Part shown: in pieces, positions 1 through 6,590 of the stretch
Position numbering within the stretch: position 1 is the stretch's first letter
Layout: each line of letters opens with the position of its first letter
Source: Thermoplasmata archaeon
GTDB taxonomy: Archaea; Thermoplasmatota; Thermoplasmata; Thermoplasmatales; Thermoplasmataceae
Assembly (NCBI GenBank): GCA_021819605.1
Contig: JAKAQT010000060.1
Location: 1-9,159, forward strand
Reading direction: 5' to 3'
Length of the DNA: 9,159 bases
Program-made: the position numbers and the translations under genes
Notes under the pieces: model-generated
What the model was told of the DNA's origin: nothing
The model's input: only the letters and a program-made list of their open reading frames with translations
Database searches by the model: none

Positions 1-1
1 C

Positions 2-289
2 TTCCTTCTCCTCTCCAAGATCATATTCAAGTCCATGGAGATTGAATCAAAACTGGTCAGGATAGAGTTCAAGATCCCAGACAGGCCGGGTACGCTCTAC
101 AGGATATCACAGGCCATATCCGAGAGTGGAGGGAACATATTCCATGCAGAGGTGGACAATCTGGCCAAGGATACGCCGGTGGGATACCAGGCAGTGACAT
201 TTGCCATAAACGTCAGGGACGAGAAGCACCTGTCCGCACTGCTCGAAAGAATTGCCGGGCTTGGATACAGGTATGAGATAGTTACCTGA
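2..289 (+). CDS. ACT-domain C-terminus, probably threonine ammonia-lyase (5' truncated)
   Basis: The reading frame is open from the window edge through an ATG at 35 to a TGA at 287-289, so the ATG at 35 is probably internal and this is the 3' end of a longer gene. The visible part is one ACT domain: K-I-P-D-R-P-G-T-L opens it, and it ends in a typical H-L-x-A-L-L-E-R-I-x-x-L-G-Y helix-strand. The stretch before it (LLLSKIIFKSMEIESKLVRI) resembles the linker joining the PLP-dependent catalytic domain to the ACT domain in catabolic threonine ammonia-lyases (threonine to 2-oxobutyrate and ammonia). In that family the ACT domain usually binds an amino acid effector. The catalytic half lies outside the window, so the enzyme name is inference; another ACT-tailed enzyme or a free-standing 84-residue ACT protein is possible. 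The last 8 bases overlap the end of the convergent acylphosphatase gene. Confidence 0.62.
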   Translation, partial: FLLLSKIIFKSMEIESKLVRIEFKIPDRPGTLYRISQAISESGGNIFHAEVDNLAKDTPVGYQAVTFAINVRDEKHLSALLERIAGLGYRYEIVT

Positions 290-554
290 TGACGCTGAAA
301 TCCCGCAGATCCTCCACTGCATCCTCATAGGAGTGGTATTTCTCCACCCGTGCCGGGAAAAGCTCCGTGCAGCACATCTGGATTGTGATCTGAACTTTTT
401 CCTGATCACCTTCCATATGGGCTTCCACACTTCCGTCCTCCAAATTTTTTATCCATCCGGTGATGCCATTCTTTGTGGCAAGGCCGGCAACATTTCTCCT
501 GAAGTTCACTCCCTGCACCTGCCCGTAAAATAGGACCCTTCTTGCTATCTTCAT
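282..554 (-). CDS. acyP: acylphosphatase
   Basis: A 90-residue protein matching the usual size of acylphosphatases (about 90-100 residues), which hydrolyse the carboxyl-phosphate bond of acyl phosphates in the cytosol. The signature G-Q-V-Q-G-V-N-F-R is at residues 11-19, with the phosphate-binding catalytic arginine at R19. The second block, G-I-T-G-W-I-K-N-L, is at 30-38 with the catalytic asparagine at N37, followed by D-G-S-V-E-A. The protein ends in the family's F-x-V/I-R strand. I chose the ATG at 554 because AGGTGTGATC, a close match to the archaeal Shine-Dalgarno sequence, sits directly upstream. A GTG at 560 would add two residues. The gene begins 8 bases after the stop of the GTPase gene on the same strand, so the two are probably co-transcribed. 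Its tail overlaps the opposite-strand ACT-domain gene by 8 bases. Confidence 0.93.
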   Translation of the reverse strand: MKIARRVLFYGQVQGVNFRRNVAGLATKNGITGWIKNLEDGSVEAHMEGDQEKVQITIQMCCTELFPARVEKYHSYEDAVEDLRDFSVIR

Positions 555-562
555 GATCACAC

Positions 563-1648
563 CTAATTCCTGCTTATTATTGTTATAATGTCGCCGTCCA
601 GGAGATCGTAATCCAGCCCGACCCTCAATTCTGCCTGTTTTCTCTGTGGCCCGGTGAGTATGGCATACCGGAACGATTCAAGCATCTCACGGCTGATCTT
701 CCTCACCACATCCCTCACTACAGTACCATCCCTCAGGACCATGGGGCGATCAAGGTCCACATATCCCGATTTCTCCCTGAGATAAACCCTGACAAGCGCC
801 AGTGCGCGGTATATTTCATCCTTGAGCTGGGGGATGCCCGCCTTCGTTGTTGCGGATACCTCTATGACCCTTCCCATGGACTTCAGGTCATCGATGTCCT
901 CCTCCCTGTGGGGAAGATCTATCTTGTTCACGACAAAAATACCCGGAATGTACACTGTATGCCCCTTGAGGTGGTCAATCAGATCGTCGGAAGTGATATT
1001 CTCCCTGATGAAGACCTCTGCGTTGGTTATCTTGAACTCTTTCAGTATCTCCCTTATCTGCACGTCGTCAACAGGTACCTTTCGCGGCTTGTGTATCCGG
1101 ATGCCGCCGCTGTTTGACCTCTTTATGGAGATATTTCTTTCCCGCCTGTTAAGGACTATCCCTGCCCTGTGAAGTTCATTGACTATCCTGTCAACACCTT
1201 TCACCTGGACGTCTGTCACCACCACAACGAGGTCAGCATTCCTCACCATGCTCAGTATTTCTCTGCCCCTTCCCGAGCCCACACTGGCGTTTTCAATTAT
1301 TCCCGGGAGATCAAGTATCTGTATCTGGGCCCCGTTGTAGCTCATCGTGCCGGGAACAACTTTCAGAGTCGTGAATGCAAAATTGCCAGTTTCACTCATC
1401 TGTGAGGTAAGGTCATTCAGGATGCTGGATTTCCCCACATTGGGGAAGCCCACAAGTGCCACCGTGGAGTCGCCTGACTTTGGAATGGCGAACCCCTCGC
1501 CTCCCCCTTTTTTCTGGGACATGAGCTCTATCTCGAGGCGGGACATCTTGGCCTTGAGAAGGCCTATATGCTTCTCCGTGGCTTTGTTGTACTCCGTCTT
1601 TTTCAGCTCTTCCTCTATTTCCCTGATGCGATCCTGAATTGTGGCCAT
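563..1648 (-). CDS. DRG/Obg-family GTP-binding protein with TGS domain
   Basis: A 361-residue protein with the full archaeal/eukaryotic DRG GTPase layout. An N-terminal charged helical region (1-47) precedes the G domain. G1/P-loop G-F-P-N-V-G-K-S-S is at 67-75, G2 threonines at 93-94, G3 D-L-P-G at 113-116 followed by I-I-E-N-A, G4 N-K-I-D at 241-244, and G5 S-A-T at 265-267. A C-terminal TGS domain (about 288-358) contains R-D-G-T-V-V-R-D-V and ends with the D-G-D-I-I-T-I strand. An inserted region between G3 and G4 (about 165-230) is usual for DRG proteins. Length is typical of the family (about 360-370). DRG proteins bind GTP and are linked to ribosomes and translation; the exact archaeal role is not settled. 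The ATG at 1648 has no Shine-Dalgarno site but has a TATA-like box about 29 bases upstream, so the message is probably nearly leaderless. Acylphosphatase follows in the same direction. Confidence 0.95.
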   Translation of the reverse strand: MATIQDRIREIEEELKKTEYNKATEKHIGLLKAKMSRLEIELMSQKKGGGEGFAIPKSGDSTVALVGFPNVGKSSILNDLTSQMSETGNFAFTTLKVVPGTMSYNGAQIQILDLPGIIENASVGSGRGREILSMVRNADLVVVVTDVQVKGVDRIVNELHRAGIVLNRRERNISIKRSNSGGIRIHKPRKVPVDDVQIREILKEFKITNAEVFIRENITSDDLIDHLKGHTVYIPGIFVVNKIDLPHREEDIDDLKSMGRVIEVSATTKAGIPQLKDEIYRALALVRVYLREKSGYVDLDRPMVLRDGTVVRDVVRKISREMLESFRYAILTGPQRKQAELRVGLDYDLLDGDIITIISRN

Positions 1649-1672
1649 TGTTGCAGCATGTAATGTGGAGGT

Positions 1673-1682
1673 GGTTAAAAGC
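1673..1682 (-). promoter_or_regulatory. TATA-like promoter of the DRG GTPase gene
   Basis: Read on the minus strand this is GCTTTTAACC, centred about 29 bases upstream of the ATG at 1648. No Shine-Dalgarno match lies between box and start. The spacing fits an archaeal TATA box driving a leaderless or nearly leaderless transcript. The assignment rests on spacing and AT content only. Confidence 0.4.
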
Positions 1683-1712
1683 GATTCATCTTATGATGGG
1701 GGATGGCAGAAA

Positions 1713-2066
1713 CTATTGCTGATCCCTGGCTTCAGCAATCTGGGTGATGGATGGAATCAGGTAATCCAGGACGTTCCTGACAATGATCAGCGGGCTGATG
1801 TGGTCTTTCAGGAAATCTCTCCCCATATCAGTTATGGTGTAAACCTTCACATCGCGGTTCTTGGCCTTGAACTGGCTTGAGATTCTGATGAATTTTCTTC
1901 TGAGAAGTGATCCCAGCAGAACATATATGGTTCCCGGAGCAATCTTCCGGTCAATCATCCCGGAAACATAAACCTGAAGGGCATATCCGTGCATATCTTC
2001 ATGACAGAGTTTTTCAAGAACAAGAAGTGTCATCACCCCGCGGAGTATCTTTTCCCTTTCAACCAT
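1713..2066 (-). CDS. PadR-family winged-helix transcriptional regulator
   Basis: A 117-residue protein with the PadR-type winged helix. H-G-Y-A-L is at 26-30, the helix-turn-helix segment P-G-T-I-Y-V-L-L-x-S-L-L at 44-55, and the wing R-D-V-K-V-Y-T-I-T-D-M-G at 71-82. A short C-terminal helix (about 87-117) should serve for dimerization, as in the short PadR subfamily. PadR proteins are usually repressors released by small lipophilic or toxic ligands, often next to the efflux pump they control. The frame is open to an ATG at 2099 (128 residues), but I chose the internal ATG at 2066. The PadR domain begins just after it, and the extra segment would cover the AT-rich promoter, whose TATATATT-like box sits about 26 bases upstream of 2066. 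The gene diverges from the transporter gene at 2109, which is its likely target. The ligand is not deducible. Confidence 0.87.
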   Translation of the reverse strand: MVEREKILRGVMTLLVLEKLCHEDMHGYALQVYVSGMIDRKIAPGTIYVLLGSLLRRKFIRISSQFKAKNRDVKVYTITDMGRDFLKDHISPLIIVRNVLDYLIPSITQIAEARDQQ

Positions 2067-2079
2067 TTTATTAATAATG

Positions 2080-2088
2080 CTTAAATAG
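2080..2088 (+). promoter_or_regulatory. TATA-like promoter of the MFS transporter gene
   Basis: CTTAAATAG is centred about 25 bases upstream of the ATG at 2109, and no Shine-Dalgarno sequence lies between them. This is the expected geometry of an archaeal TATA box on a leaderless gene. It lies within the region shared with the divergent regulator gene. Confidence 0.45.
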
Positions 2089-2098
2089 AATATATACA
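2086..2098 (-). promoter_or_regulatory. TATA-like promoter of the PadR-type regulator gene
   Basis: On the minus strand this reads TGTATATATTCTA, centred about 26 bases upstream of the ATG at 2066. It nearly overlaps the forward TATA-like box at 2080-2088, so the two divergent promoters are superimposed and could be controlled together. This placement is also the reason to prefer the start at 2066 over the one at 2099. Confidence 0.45.
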
Positions 2099-2102
2099 TT
2101 GC

Positions 2103-2127
2103 TTATAGATGATTGACTTATCTATAA
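2103..2127. promoter_or_regulatory. Putative operator: perfect inverted repeat over the transporter start codon
   Basis: The arms TTATAGAT (2103-2110) and ATCTATAA (2120-2127) are perfect reverse complements separated by 9 bases, so arm centres lie 17 bases apart. The left arm ends on the first two bases of the transporter ATG (2109-2111). If transcription starts at that ATG, a dimer bound here would cover the transcription start. The same site lies just upstream of the regulator's own TATA-like box, so binding could repress both genes. The PadR-type repressor is the obvious candidate binder, but that is inference from position. The arms are AT-rich, so chance cannot be excluded. Confidence 0.5.
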
Positions 2128-3374
2128 ACACCTCCTCAAGTTCAATTAACCACGGCGCAAGAAATCTTGCCATGACCTCCCTGGGGCATTTTGTCAACGA
2201 TGGAACAGTTTTCTTCTTTCCACTGCTGGTGGATATCCTCGTGAAGGTCAATTCCCTTTCGCCGCTGTTCGTTACGTTCCTTCTTGGAATATTCTATACT
2301 GCAGCTTCCCTGTTCTCCATCATGGTGGGCAGGATTTCCGAGTTATGGGATCGCAAAGGACTCCTCATAGGGATGGGACTTTCCCTCATGGCAATCGGAG
2401 TTCTTGGCTTCTATGAGGTCATAACCGGGTCACTCGGGGCGGCACTTCCATATATTGCTGGGCTCTCTGCACTGTCTGCAGGAGTGGGTTCATCTTTCTA
2501 TCACCCTCTGGGTGGAGCAATACTGCAGAGTACGTTCACTCCAAGGTCACGCGGAAAGGCCCTGGGTGTAAACGGCTCCATGGGAAGCGTGGGTAGAGCC
2601 ATATACCCATCTCTGCTTTATGGGTTTGCAGCTCTTCTGACCCTGGACTTCTCCTTCGTGGTTTTTGCCATTATTGCTGTGATTTCAGCAGTTTTCATAG
2701 CATTTTTCCTCAGGGATGTACGATCCAGACCCAAACCTGCAAATGAAATACCGGAACAGGGGAAGAAGGCTAAGGGAAACAGGGGAATCCTGACTTATTC
2801 AATAATAATGCTTTCAGTTGTGACCTTCATAAGGAGCACCGCATCCCAGGGCATCTCTTCATGGATCCCTTCCTATCTGTCAAACGTGAAAGATCTGGGC
2901 ATTTCATCTCTTCTCGGATACTCCATCACTCTCATGTTCATTGCAGCAATAGTGGGCCAGCCCATTTTCGGGTATTTCGCTGACAGGATGGACAAGCGCG
3001 TCCTGCTGTCAATAAGCTCATTTGGCACAGCTGCTTCAACACTTGCCTACATAAATTCCTCAGGCCTGGAATCCCTGGTGTTCCTTGTTATCTTTGGATT
3101 CTTCACCTTCAGCGGGTTCCCGCTTCTTTTCTCACTGATTTCTGAATATGTTCCCAGGGGTGATTCGTCCATGGCCAATTCAGTGGTCTGGGGCCTCGGA
3201 AACCAGGGTGGAATGGCACTTGGGCCTATACTTGTTGGCCTTATAATCGTGGATAACTATTCACGCCTGCCATTCACATTCACCATCATGGTGGCAGTCA
3301 CTGTGGTATCCGGAATACTTGTGTTTGCACTCCCGCGTCCTGCCGGAAAAGCGAAAATGTCACTGTTCGGGTAA
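2109..3374 (+). CDS. Major facilitator superfamily transporter, fosmidomycin-resistance-like
   Basis: A 421-residue, strongly hydrophobic membrane protein consistent with 12 transmembrane helices in two bundles. They are separated by a charged cytoplasmic loop at about 202-227 (R and K rich). A motif A-like sequence G-R-I-S-E-L-W-D-R-K-G follows helix 2 at 74-84, and a second copy G-Y-F-A-D-R-M-D-K-R lies at 288-297. The N-terminal G-H-F-V-N-D (26-31) in helix 1 and the Y-H-P-L-G-G segment (131-136) with R-G-K-A after it recall the Fsr branch of MFS drug exporters. Substrate cannot be read from sequence. The protein is probably a proton-driven exporter. The start at 2109 fits a leaderless gene with a TATA-like box 25 bases upstream; an ATG at codon 23 is less likely because it cuts into helix 1. 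It diverges from a PadR-type regulator, which suggests inducible efflux. Confidence 0.88.
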   Translation: MIDLSINTSSSSINHGARNLAMTSLGHFVNDGTVFFFPLLVDILVKVNSLSPLFVTFLLGIFYTAASLFSIMVGRISELWDRKGLLIGMGLSLMAIGVLGFYEVITGSLGAALPYIAGLSALSAGVGSSFYHPLGGAILQSTFTPRSRGKALGVNGSMGSVGRAIYPSLLYGFAALLTLDFSFVVFAIIAVISAVFIAFFLRDVRSRPKPANEIPEQGKKAKGNRGILTYSIIMLSVVTFIRSTASQGISSWIPSYLSNVKDLGISSLLGYSITLMFIAAIVGQPIFGYFADRMDKRVLLSISSFGTAASTLAYINSSGLESLVFLVIFGFFTFSGFPLLFSLISEYVPRGDSSMANSVVWGLGNQGGMALGPILVGLIIVDNYSRLPFTFTIMVAVTVVSGILVFALPRPAGKAKMSLFG

Positions 3375-3414
3375 GCTCCACTATCCCGGGCACGTAAAAA
3401 TTGCTGAAGCACGA

Positions 3415-4005
3415 TCACATTTTCATGAACAGCTGGTAGAGGAAAAGAGTCTCGAAGAAAAAGCTCTCACGGGCTTTTTCCTTGAACACAAATTTTTCAT
3501 ATTTTGCCTTCAGCGAATCCACATCAGTCAGGCTGGATATGATGATGTATATGGAACCGGCACTGTCAAGGAACATGTCTGCCTTATCCAGGAAGGGCCC
3601 TATAACAGAAAAGCCATCTTCCCCCCCGTTCCACTGCTCTGCTCCCTCAATCCTGTCCTCAACAGGAAGATAGGGTGGGTTGAATATAATGGTGTCAAAT
3701 TTTCCGTCAATGTTGCTGAACAGGCTGCTGTTCAGTATGGTCAGCGAAACCCTGTTCCTTATGGCATTCTTTTCTGTGCATTCCAGAGCTTTCTGTGAAA
3801 TGTCACAGCAGGTTACTGTTCTGCCCATCCTGGCACAGTAGATTGAAATTATGCCGGTTCCGCATCCAATCTCCAGGACCCTGTTTCCCGGTATAATGTT
3901 GTCCATTACGAGAAACGTATCCTCTGCGGGCCTGTATACGTCCTGGCAGTGCTCTATGGCAATACCCAGGTACTTTTCATAGGGGATTATCACTGCTTCA
4001 ACCAT
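3415..4005 (-). CDS. HemK2/PrmC-type SAM-dependent protein methyltransferase
   Basis: A 196-residue Rossmann-fold methyltransferase. Numbering from the ATG at 4005, V-Y-R-P-A-E-D-T-F-L-V (about 23-33) is the N-terminal signature of the HemK2/Mtq2 group. The SAM-binding loop L-E-I-G-C-G-T-G is at 44-51, an acidic residue in C-C-D-I-S (about 66-70) should bind the ribose, and the N-P-P-Y motif at 109-112 is typical of enzymes that methylate glutamine side-chain nitrogen. The probable substrate is the GGQ glutamine of the archaeal release factor aRF1, by analogy with Mtq2-Trm112; lysine or nucleic acid targets are possible. The frame stays open to 4092, but the extra 29 residues are unlike the family, and the total from 4005 matches the usual 190-210. 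A GTG at 3993 is an alternative start, better spaced from the TTAAAATTTTA-like box at 4018-4028. It converges on the transporter gene, 40 bases away. Confidence 0.88.
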   Translation of the reverse strand: MVEAVIIPYEKYLGIAIEHCQDVYRPAEDTFLVMDNIIPGNRVLEIGCGTGIISIYCARMGRTVTCCDISQKALECTEKNAIRNRVSLTILNSSLFSNIDGKFDTIIFNPPYLPVEDRIEGAEQWNGGEDGFSVIGPFLDKADMFLDSAGSIYIIISSLTDVDSLKAKYEKFVFKEKARESFFFETLFLYQLFMKM

Positions 4006-4182
4006 AGTTGCGAGGCATAAAATTTTAACCCATGGCAAAAATTGATTTGGCTGTACAGGACGCAGCAAGAAATCGGGCCGAACAGCTGTCATCTGTTTTC
4101 AGCAATGCATGGAGATTCGCCATAACTCATGTAAAGCTTTAGTAAGTTGATTGCCATAGGACAACCGGCTCCGGAGTATCGG

Positions 4183-4200
4183 GCAACACCGGAATGTTGC
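4183..4200. repeat. Small inverted repeat upstream of the topA promoter
   Basis: GCAACA (4183-4188) and TGTTGC (4195-4200) are perfect reverse complements around the 6-base loop CCGGAA. The repeat lies about 16 bases upstream of the topA TATA-like box, where an archaeal regulator could bind. It is short enough to be chance. As RNA it would form only a weak hairpin. Confidence 0.3.
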
Positions 4201-4215
4201 GGGTAAAGGTGCCAG

Positions 4216-4245
4216 ATATATTAACCGGGGGAAATATTGAGAGGT
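4216..4245 (+). promoter_or_regulatory. topA promoter and ribosome binding site
   Basis: ATATATTA (4216-4223) is a TATA-like box; transcription about 25 bases downstream would start near 4245-4248. GAGAGGT (4239-4245) resembles a Shine-Dalgarno sequence and ends 10 bases before the TTG start, somewhat far. The two readings compete: if the box is used as placed, the message would be nearly leaderless and would not contain the whole Shine-Dalgarno match. Confidence 0.4.
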
Positions 4246-4255
4246 CTGAACTTCA

Positions 4256-6577
4256 TTGACTGGTGGAAACGACCGTAACATAATCATAACTGAGAAAGCT
4301 GATGCTGCTAGAAGGATCGCGTATATTCTATCCAACGGGGAATCAAAGCAGAAGAGGAGCAAAGGCCTCAACTACATTGAGTTCCAGGATGATGGCGGCA
4401 CAAACATTGTTATCCCTTTGAGCGGGCACATAGTCGAACTGGACTTCCCTCCGTCCATGAAGGACTGGAAGTCGGTGAGCCTGGAGAAACTCATCGATGC
4501 TGAGATCACAAGAAATGTAACCAACAAGAATGCATTCAATTCCCTGGTTTCACTGAGCGACAGGGCATGGCGCATAATCATTGCCACTGACTTCGACAGG
4601 GAGGGTGAACTCATAGGGTCAGAAGCTCTTGATATTATACGCACAAACGTCCTTGACAAGATAAAGCTTGATCCTGAGATCAGGCGAGCCAGGTTCAGTG
4701 CACTGACACCGGAGGAGATAAGGAAAGCATTCTCGGAGCTTACGGGTCTTGACAATAGCCTTGCCCAGTCAGCTGCTGCAAGGGAGGAAATAGATCTTTA
4801 CTGGGGTGCGGTCCTGACAAGGTTCTTTTCCATAACATCAGGCAGGATGGGCAAGAATTTCATTTCCATCGGAAGGGTCCAGACACCCACTCTCGTCCTT
4901 GTGGTCAGAAGAGAGCTGGAAATCAGGGATTTTCAGAAAAAACCATACTGGATTATCAACATACTGCTCAACAGGAAAAAGGATTTCTCTGCAACATACA
5001 GCGATGGTCCCATATGGGAGAAGGAAAAGGCAGAGAAGATATTTTCAGAAATTGACGGGAAGGATGCAACGGTGATGGAATATTCCACCAGGGAGGAGCG
5101 CATACCCAGGCCAGTCCCGTTCAACACCACAGAATTTCTCCGGGAAGCATCACGGATTGGGGTGCAGCCCGGGAAGGCCATGAAGATAGCAGAATCGCTA
5201 TACACCAGGGGATATATCAGCTATCCCAGGACAGATAACACGGTCTATCAGAAATCCATACATTTCAAGTCGGTCCTCACGAAGCTTCTGGACACTGAAT
5301 TCAGGGAGGACGTCCAGAAAGTGCTTGACCAGGAATCCATCCGCCCTTCAAGGGGGCGCACCGAGGCCACGGACCATCCGCCCATATACCCGGTCTCGGC
5401 TGCAAAGAAGGGGGCACTTTCGGGGGATTTTGCCCGCATATACGAGCTGGTCCTGCGCAGGTTCCTTGCAACACTTTACAGGGAGGGGAAGAGGGAGATT
5501 ACCGATGCCGCGTTTGACGTGAACGGCCACAGGTTCTTGTCCAGGGGCCTTAAGGTGCTGGACAGCGGATGGCTGGAACTGTACCCGTACAGGAAGGTGC
5601 AGGAAACATTCGTCCCTCCTCTTGCTCCTGGCGATACAGTCAAAGGTAAAAAATGGAACCTTAGCGAGGAGGAAACCAAGCCCCCGGCACGCTACGACTT
5701 CGCTTCACTCATAAAAAAGATGGAAGAGCTGAATCTGGGCACAAAGAGCACAAGGCATGACATAATCGACAAGCTCCAGTCAAGGGGGTTCATTGAAGGG
5801 AACCCGGTTAGGCCCACGTACCTTGGCATGGGTGTCATTGAGTCTCTTCTCACGGTTAAATCTGACATAACAGAGCCGGATATGACAGCAGAGCTGGAAA
5901 AGGACATGGACCGGATTGCAAACAACGAAATTGGCAAGGATCAGGTTGTGACTGTCTCCAGGGAGATGCTTCACCATGTGCTCGCACAGTTCCGTGAGAA
6001 GGATGCCATAATAAGGGATACCATACAGAAGGCGCTTCGCATGGGGCGAGAGGTGGGCACCTGCCCTGAGCATGGAACGCCTGTGCTCCTGGTCAGGAAC
6101 CGGGAATACTCAAGGATAAAGTGCAGCCATGAAGGCTGCAGAATAGATTTCCCTGCGCCACTCATGGGAACTCCTGAAATCCTGGAGGAGAAATGTCCCG
6201 TCTGCGGCCTTCCAAAGATTCGCATAATCCGCAGGGGGCAGTCCCCCGAGATCAGGTGCATTGATCCGCACTGCAAATTCAACCAGGAAAAGAACACATA
6301 TGGAAAGTGCCCGGATGATGGTGGAGACCTCGTCCTGCGCCAGTCAAGGTTCGGAAAGAGGTTCCTTGGATGCTCAAATTACCCCAACTGCAAGAGAACA
6401 TATCCTGTGCCGCAGATGGGAAATCTGAAGTCAACAGGCGAGGTCTGCCCGCACTGCGGTGCACCACTGATCATATCTTTCAGGGGAAAGAGGGCATGGA
6501 AATTCTGCCCCAACATGTCATGTGAATACAACAAGAAGAAGGGAAAGGTGAGCGAGGCTGCAGAACAGGATTCCTGA
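4256..6577 (+). CDS. topA: DNA topoisomerase I (type IA) with C-terminal zinc ribbons
   Basis: A 773-residue type IA topoisomerase, which relaxes negative supercoils by single-strand passage through a 5'-phosphotyrosine link. The Toprim domain starts at once: I-I-I-T-E-K has the conserved glutamate E13, and A-T-D-F-D-R-E-G-E at 110-118 supplies metal-binding D112 and D114. The catalytic tyrosine is Y323 in Y-I-S-Y-P-R-T-D-N (320-328). T-K-S-T-R-H-D-I-I at 496-504 belongs to the active-site domain. The tail (about 601-756) holds four zinc-ribbon-like units: C603/H606/C623/C628, C647/C650/C668/C673, C685/D688/C706/C712 and C731/C734/C751/C756. The second and fourth have four cysteines; the first has a possible His ligand and the third has Asp in place of the second Cys. 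No helicase module is present, so this is not reverse gyrase. The start is TTG at 4256: the frame closes at 4247-4249 and no ATG or GTG lies before the Toprim strand. The protease gene follows after 13 bases. Confidence 0.96.
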   Translation: MTGGNDRNIIITEKADAARRIAYILSNGESKQKRSKGLNYIEFQDDGGTNIVIPLSGHIVELDFPPSMKDWKSVSLEKLIDAEITRNVTNKNAFNSLVSLSDRAWRIIIATDFDREGELIGSEALDIIRTNVLDKIKLDPEIRRARFSALTPEEIRKAFSELTGLDNSLAQSAAAREEIDLYWGAVLTRFFSITSGRMGKNFISIGRVQTPTLVLVVRRELEIRDFQKKPYWIINILLNRKKDFSATYSDGPIWEKEKAEKIFSEIDGKDATVMEYSTREERIPRPVPFNTTEFLREASRIGVQPGKAMKIAESLYTRGYISYPRTDNTVYQKSIHFKSVLTKLLDTEFREDVQKVLDQESIRPSRGRTEATDHPPIYPVSAAKKGALSGDFARIYELVLRRFLATLYREGKREITDAAFDVNGHRFLSRGLKVLDSGWLELYPYRKVQETFVPPLAPGDTVKGKKWNLSEEETKPPARYDFASLIKKMEELNLGTKSTRHDIIDKLQSRGFIEGNPVRPTYLGMGVIESLLTVKSDITEPDMTAELEKDMDRIANNEIGKDQVVTVSREMLHHVLAQFREKDAIIRDTIQKALRMGREVGTCPEHGTPVLLVRNREYSRIKCSHEGCRIDFPAPLMGTPEILEEKCPVCGLPKIRIIRRGQSPEIRCIDPHCKFNQEKNTYGKCPDDGGDLVLRQSRFGKRFLGCSNYPNCKRTYPVPQMGNLKSTGEVCPHCGAPLIISFRGKRAWKFCPNMSCEYNKKKGKVSEAAEQDS

Positions 6578-6590
6578 GATTTCCGGCATA

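Larger units (their letters stand above)
4006..4255. other. Intergenic region between the methyltransferase and topA
   Basis: A 250-base region between divergent genes. It holds an AT-rich TATA-like tract for the leftward methyltransferase (about 4018-4028), a short forward reading frame of 36 codons (4032-4142), a 6-base-pair inverted repeat (4183-4200), and the TATA-like box and Shine-Dalgarno-like GAGAGGT of topA (4216-4245). I see no tRNA fold and no C/D-box motif set. The 36-codon frame starts ATG GCA AAA ATT and ends TAG. Its predicted peptide has a mixed, protein-like composition (helical middle, one Trp), but it has no Shine-Dalgarno site and no well-spaced TATA box, so I do not call it a gene. 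Confidence 0.6.

Noticed and set aside
1693..1780. C/D-box sRNA-like series: ATGATGG, CTGA, GTGATGG, CTGA
   Set aside because: The C boxes deviate from RTGATGA, the spacings (19, 21 and 26 bases) are far from the archaeal norm of about 12 and 3, and most of the stretch is PadR-gene coding sequence.
2067..2099. N-terminal extension of the PadR regulator to the ATG at 2099
   Set aside because: The extra residues fall on the AT-rich divergent promoter, and the PadR domain starts right after the ATG at 2066.
3375..3414. Possible terminator between the transporter and methyltransferase genes
   Set aside because: There is no T-rich run on either strand beyond five bases and no stable hairpin, so there is nothing firm to annotate.
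4143..4215. tRNA-like or structured RNA upstream of topA
   Set aside because: The repeated CCGG words give only short stems; no cloverleaf, GGTTCAA-type T-loop or CCA-adjacent acceptor stem can be drawn.
4099..4371. Minus-strand 90-codon frame across the topA start and intergenic region
   Set aside because: It overlaps the Toprim coding region, has no domain signature and has no promoter at its start inside topA.
4932..6467. Several antisense open frames of 60-108 codons across topA, including cysteine-rich ones
   Set aside because: They are mirror images of the topA coding frame, have no recognisable domains and lack their own promoters.
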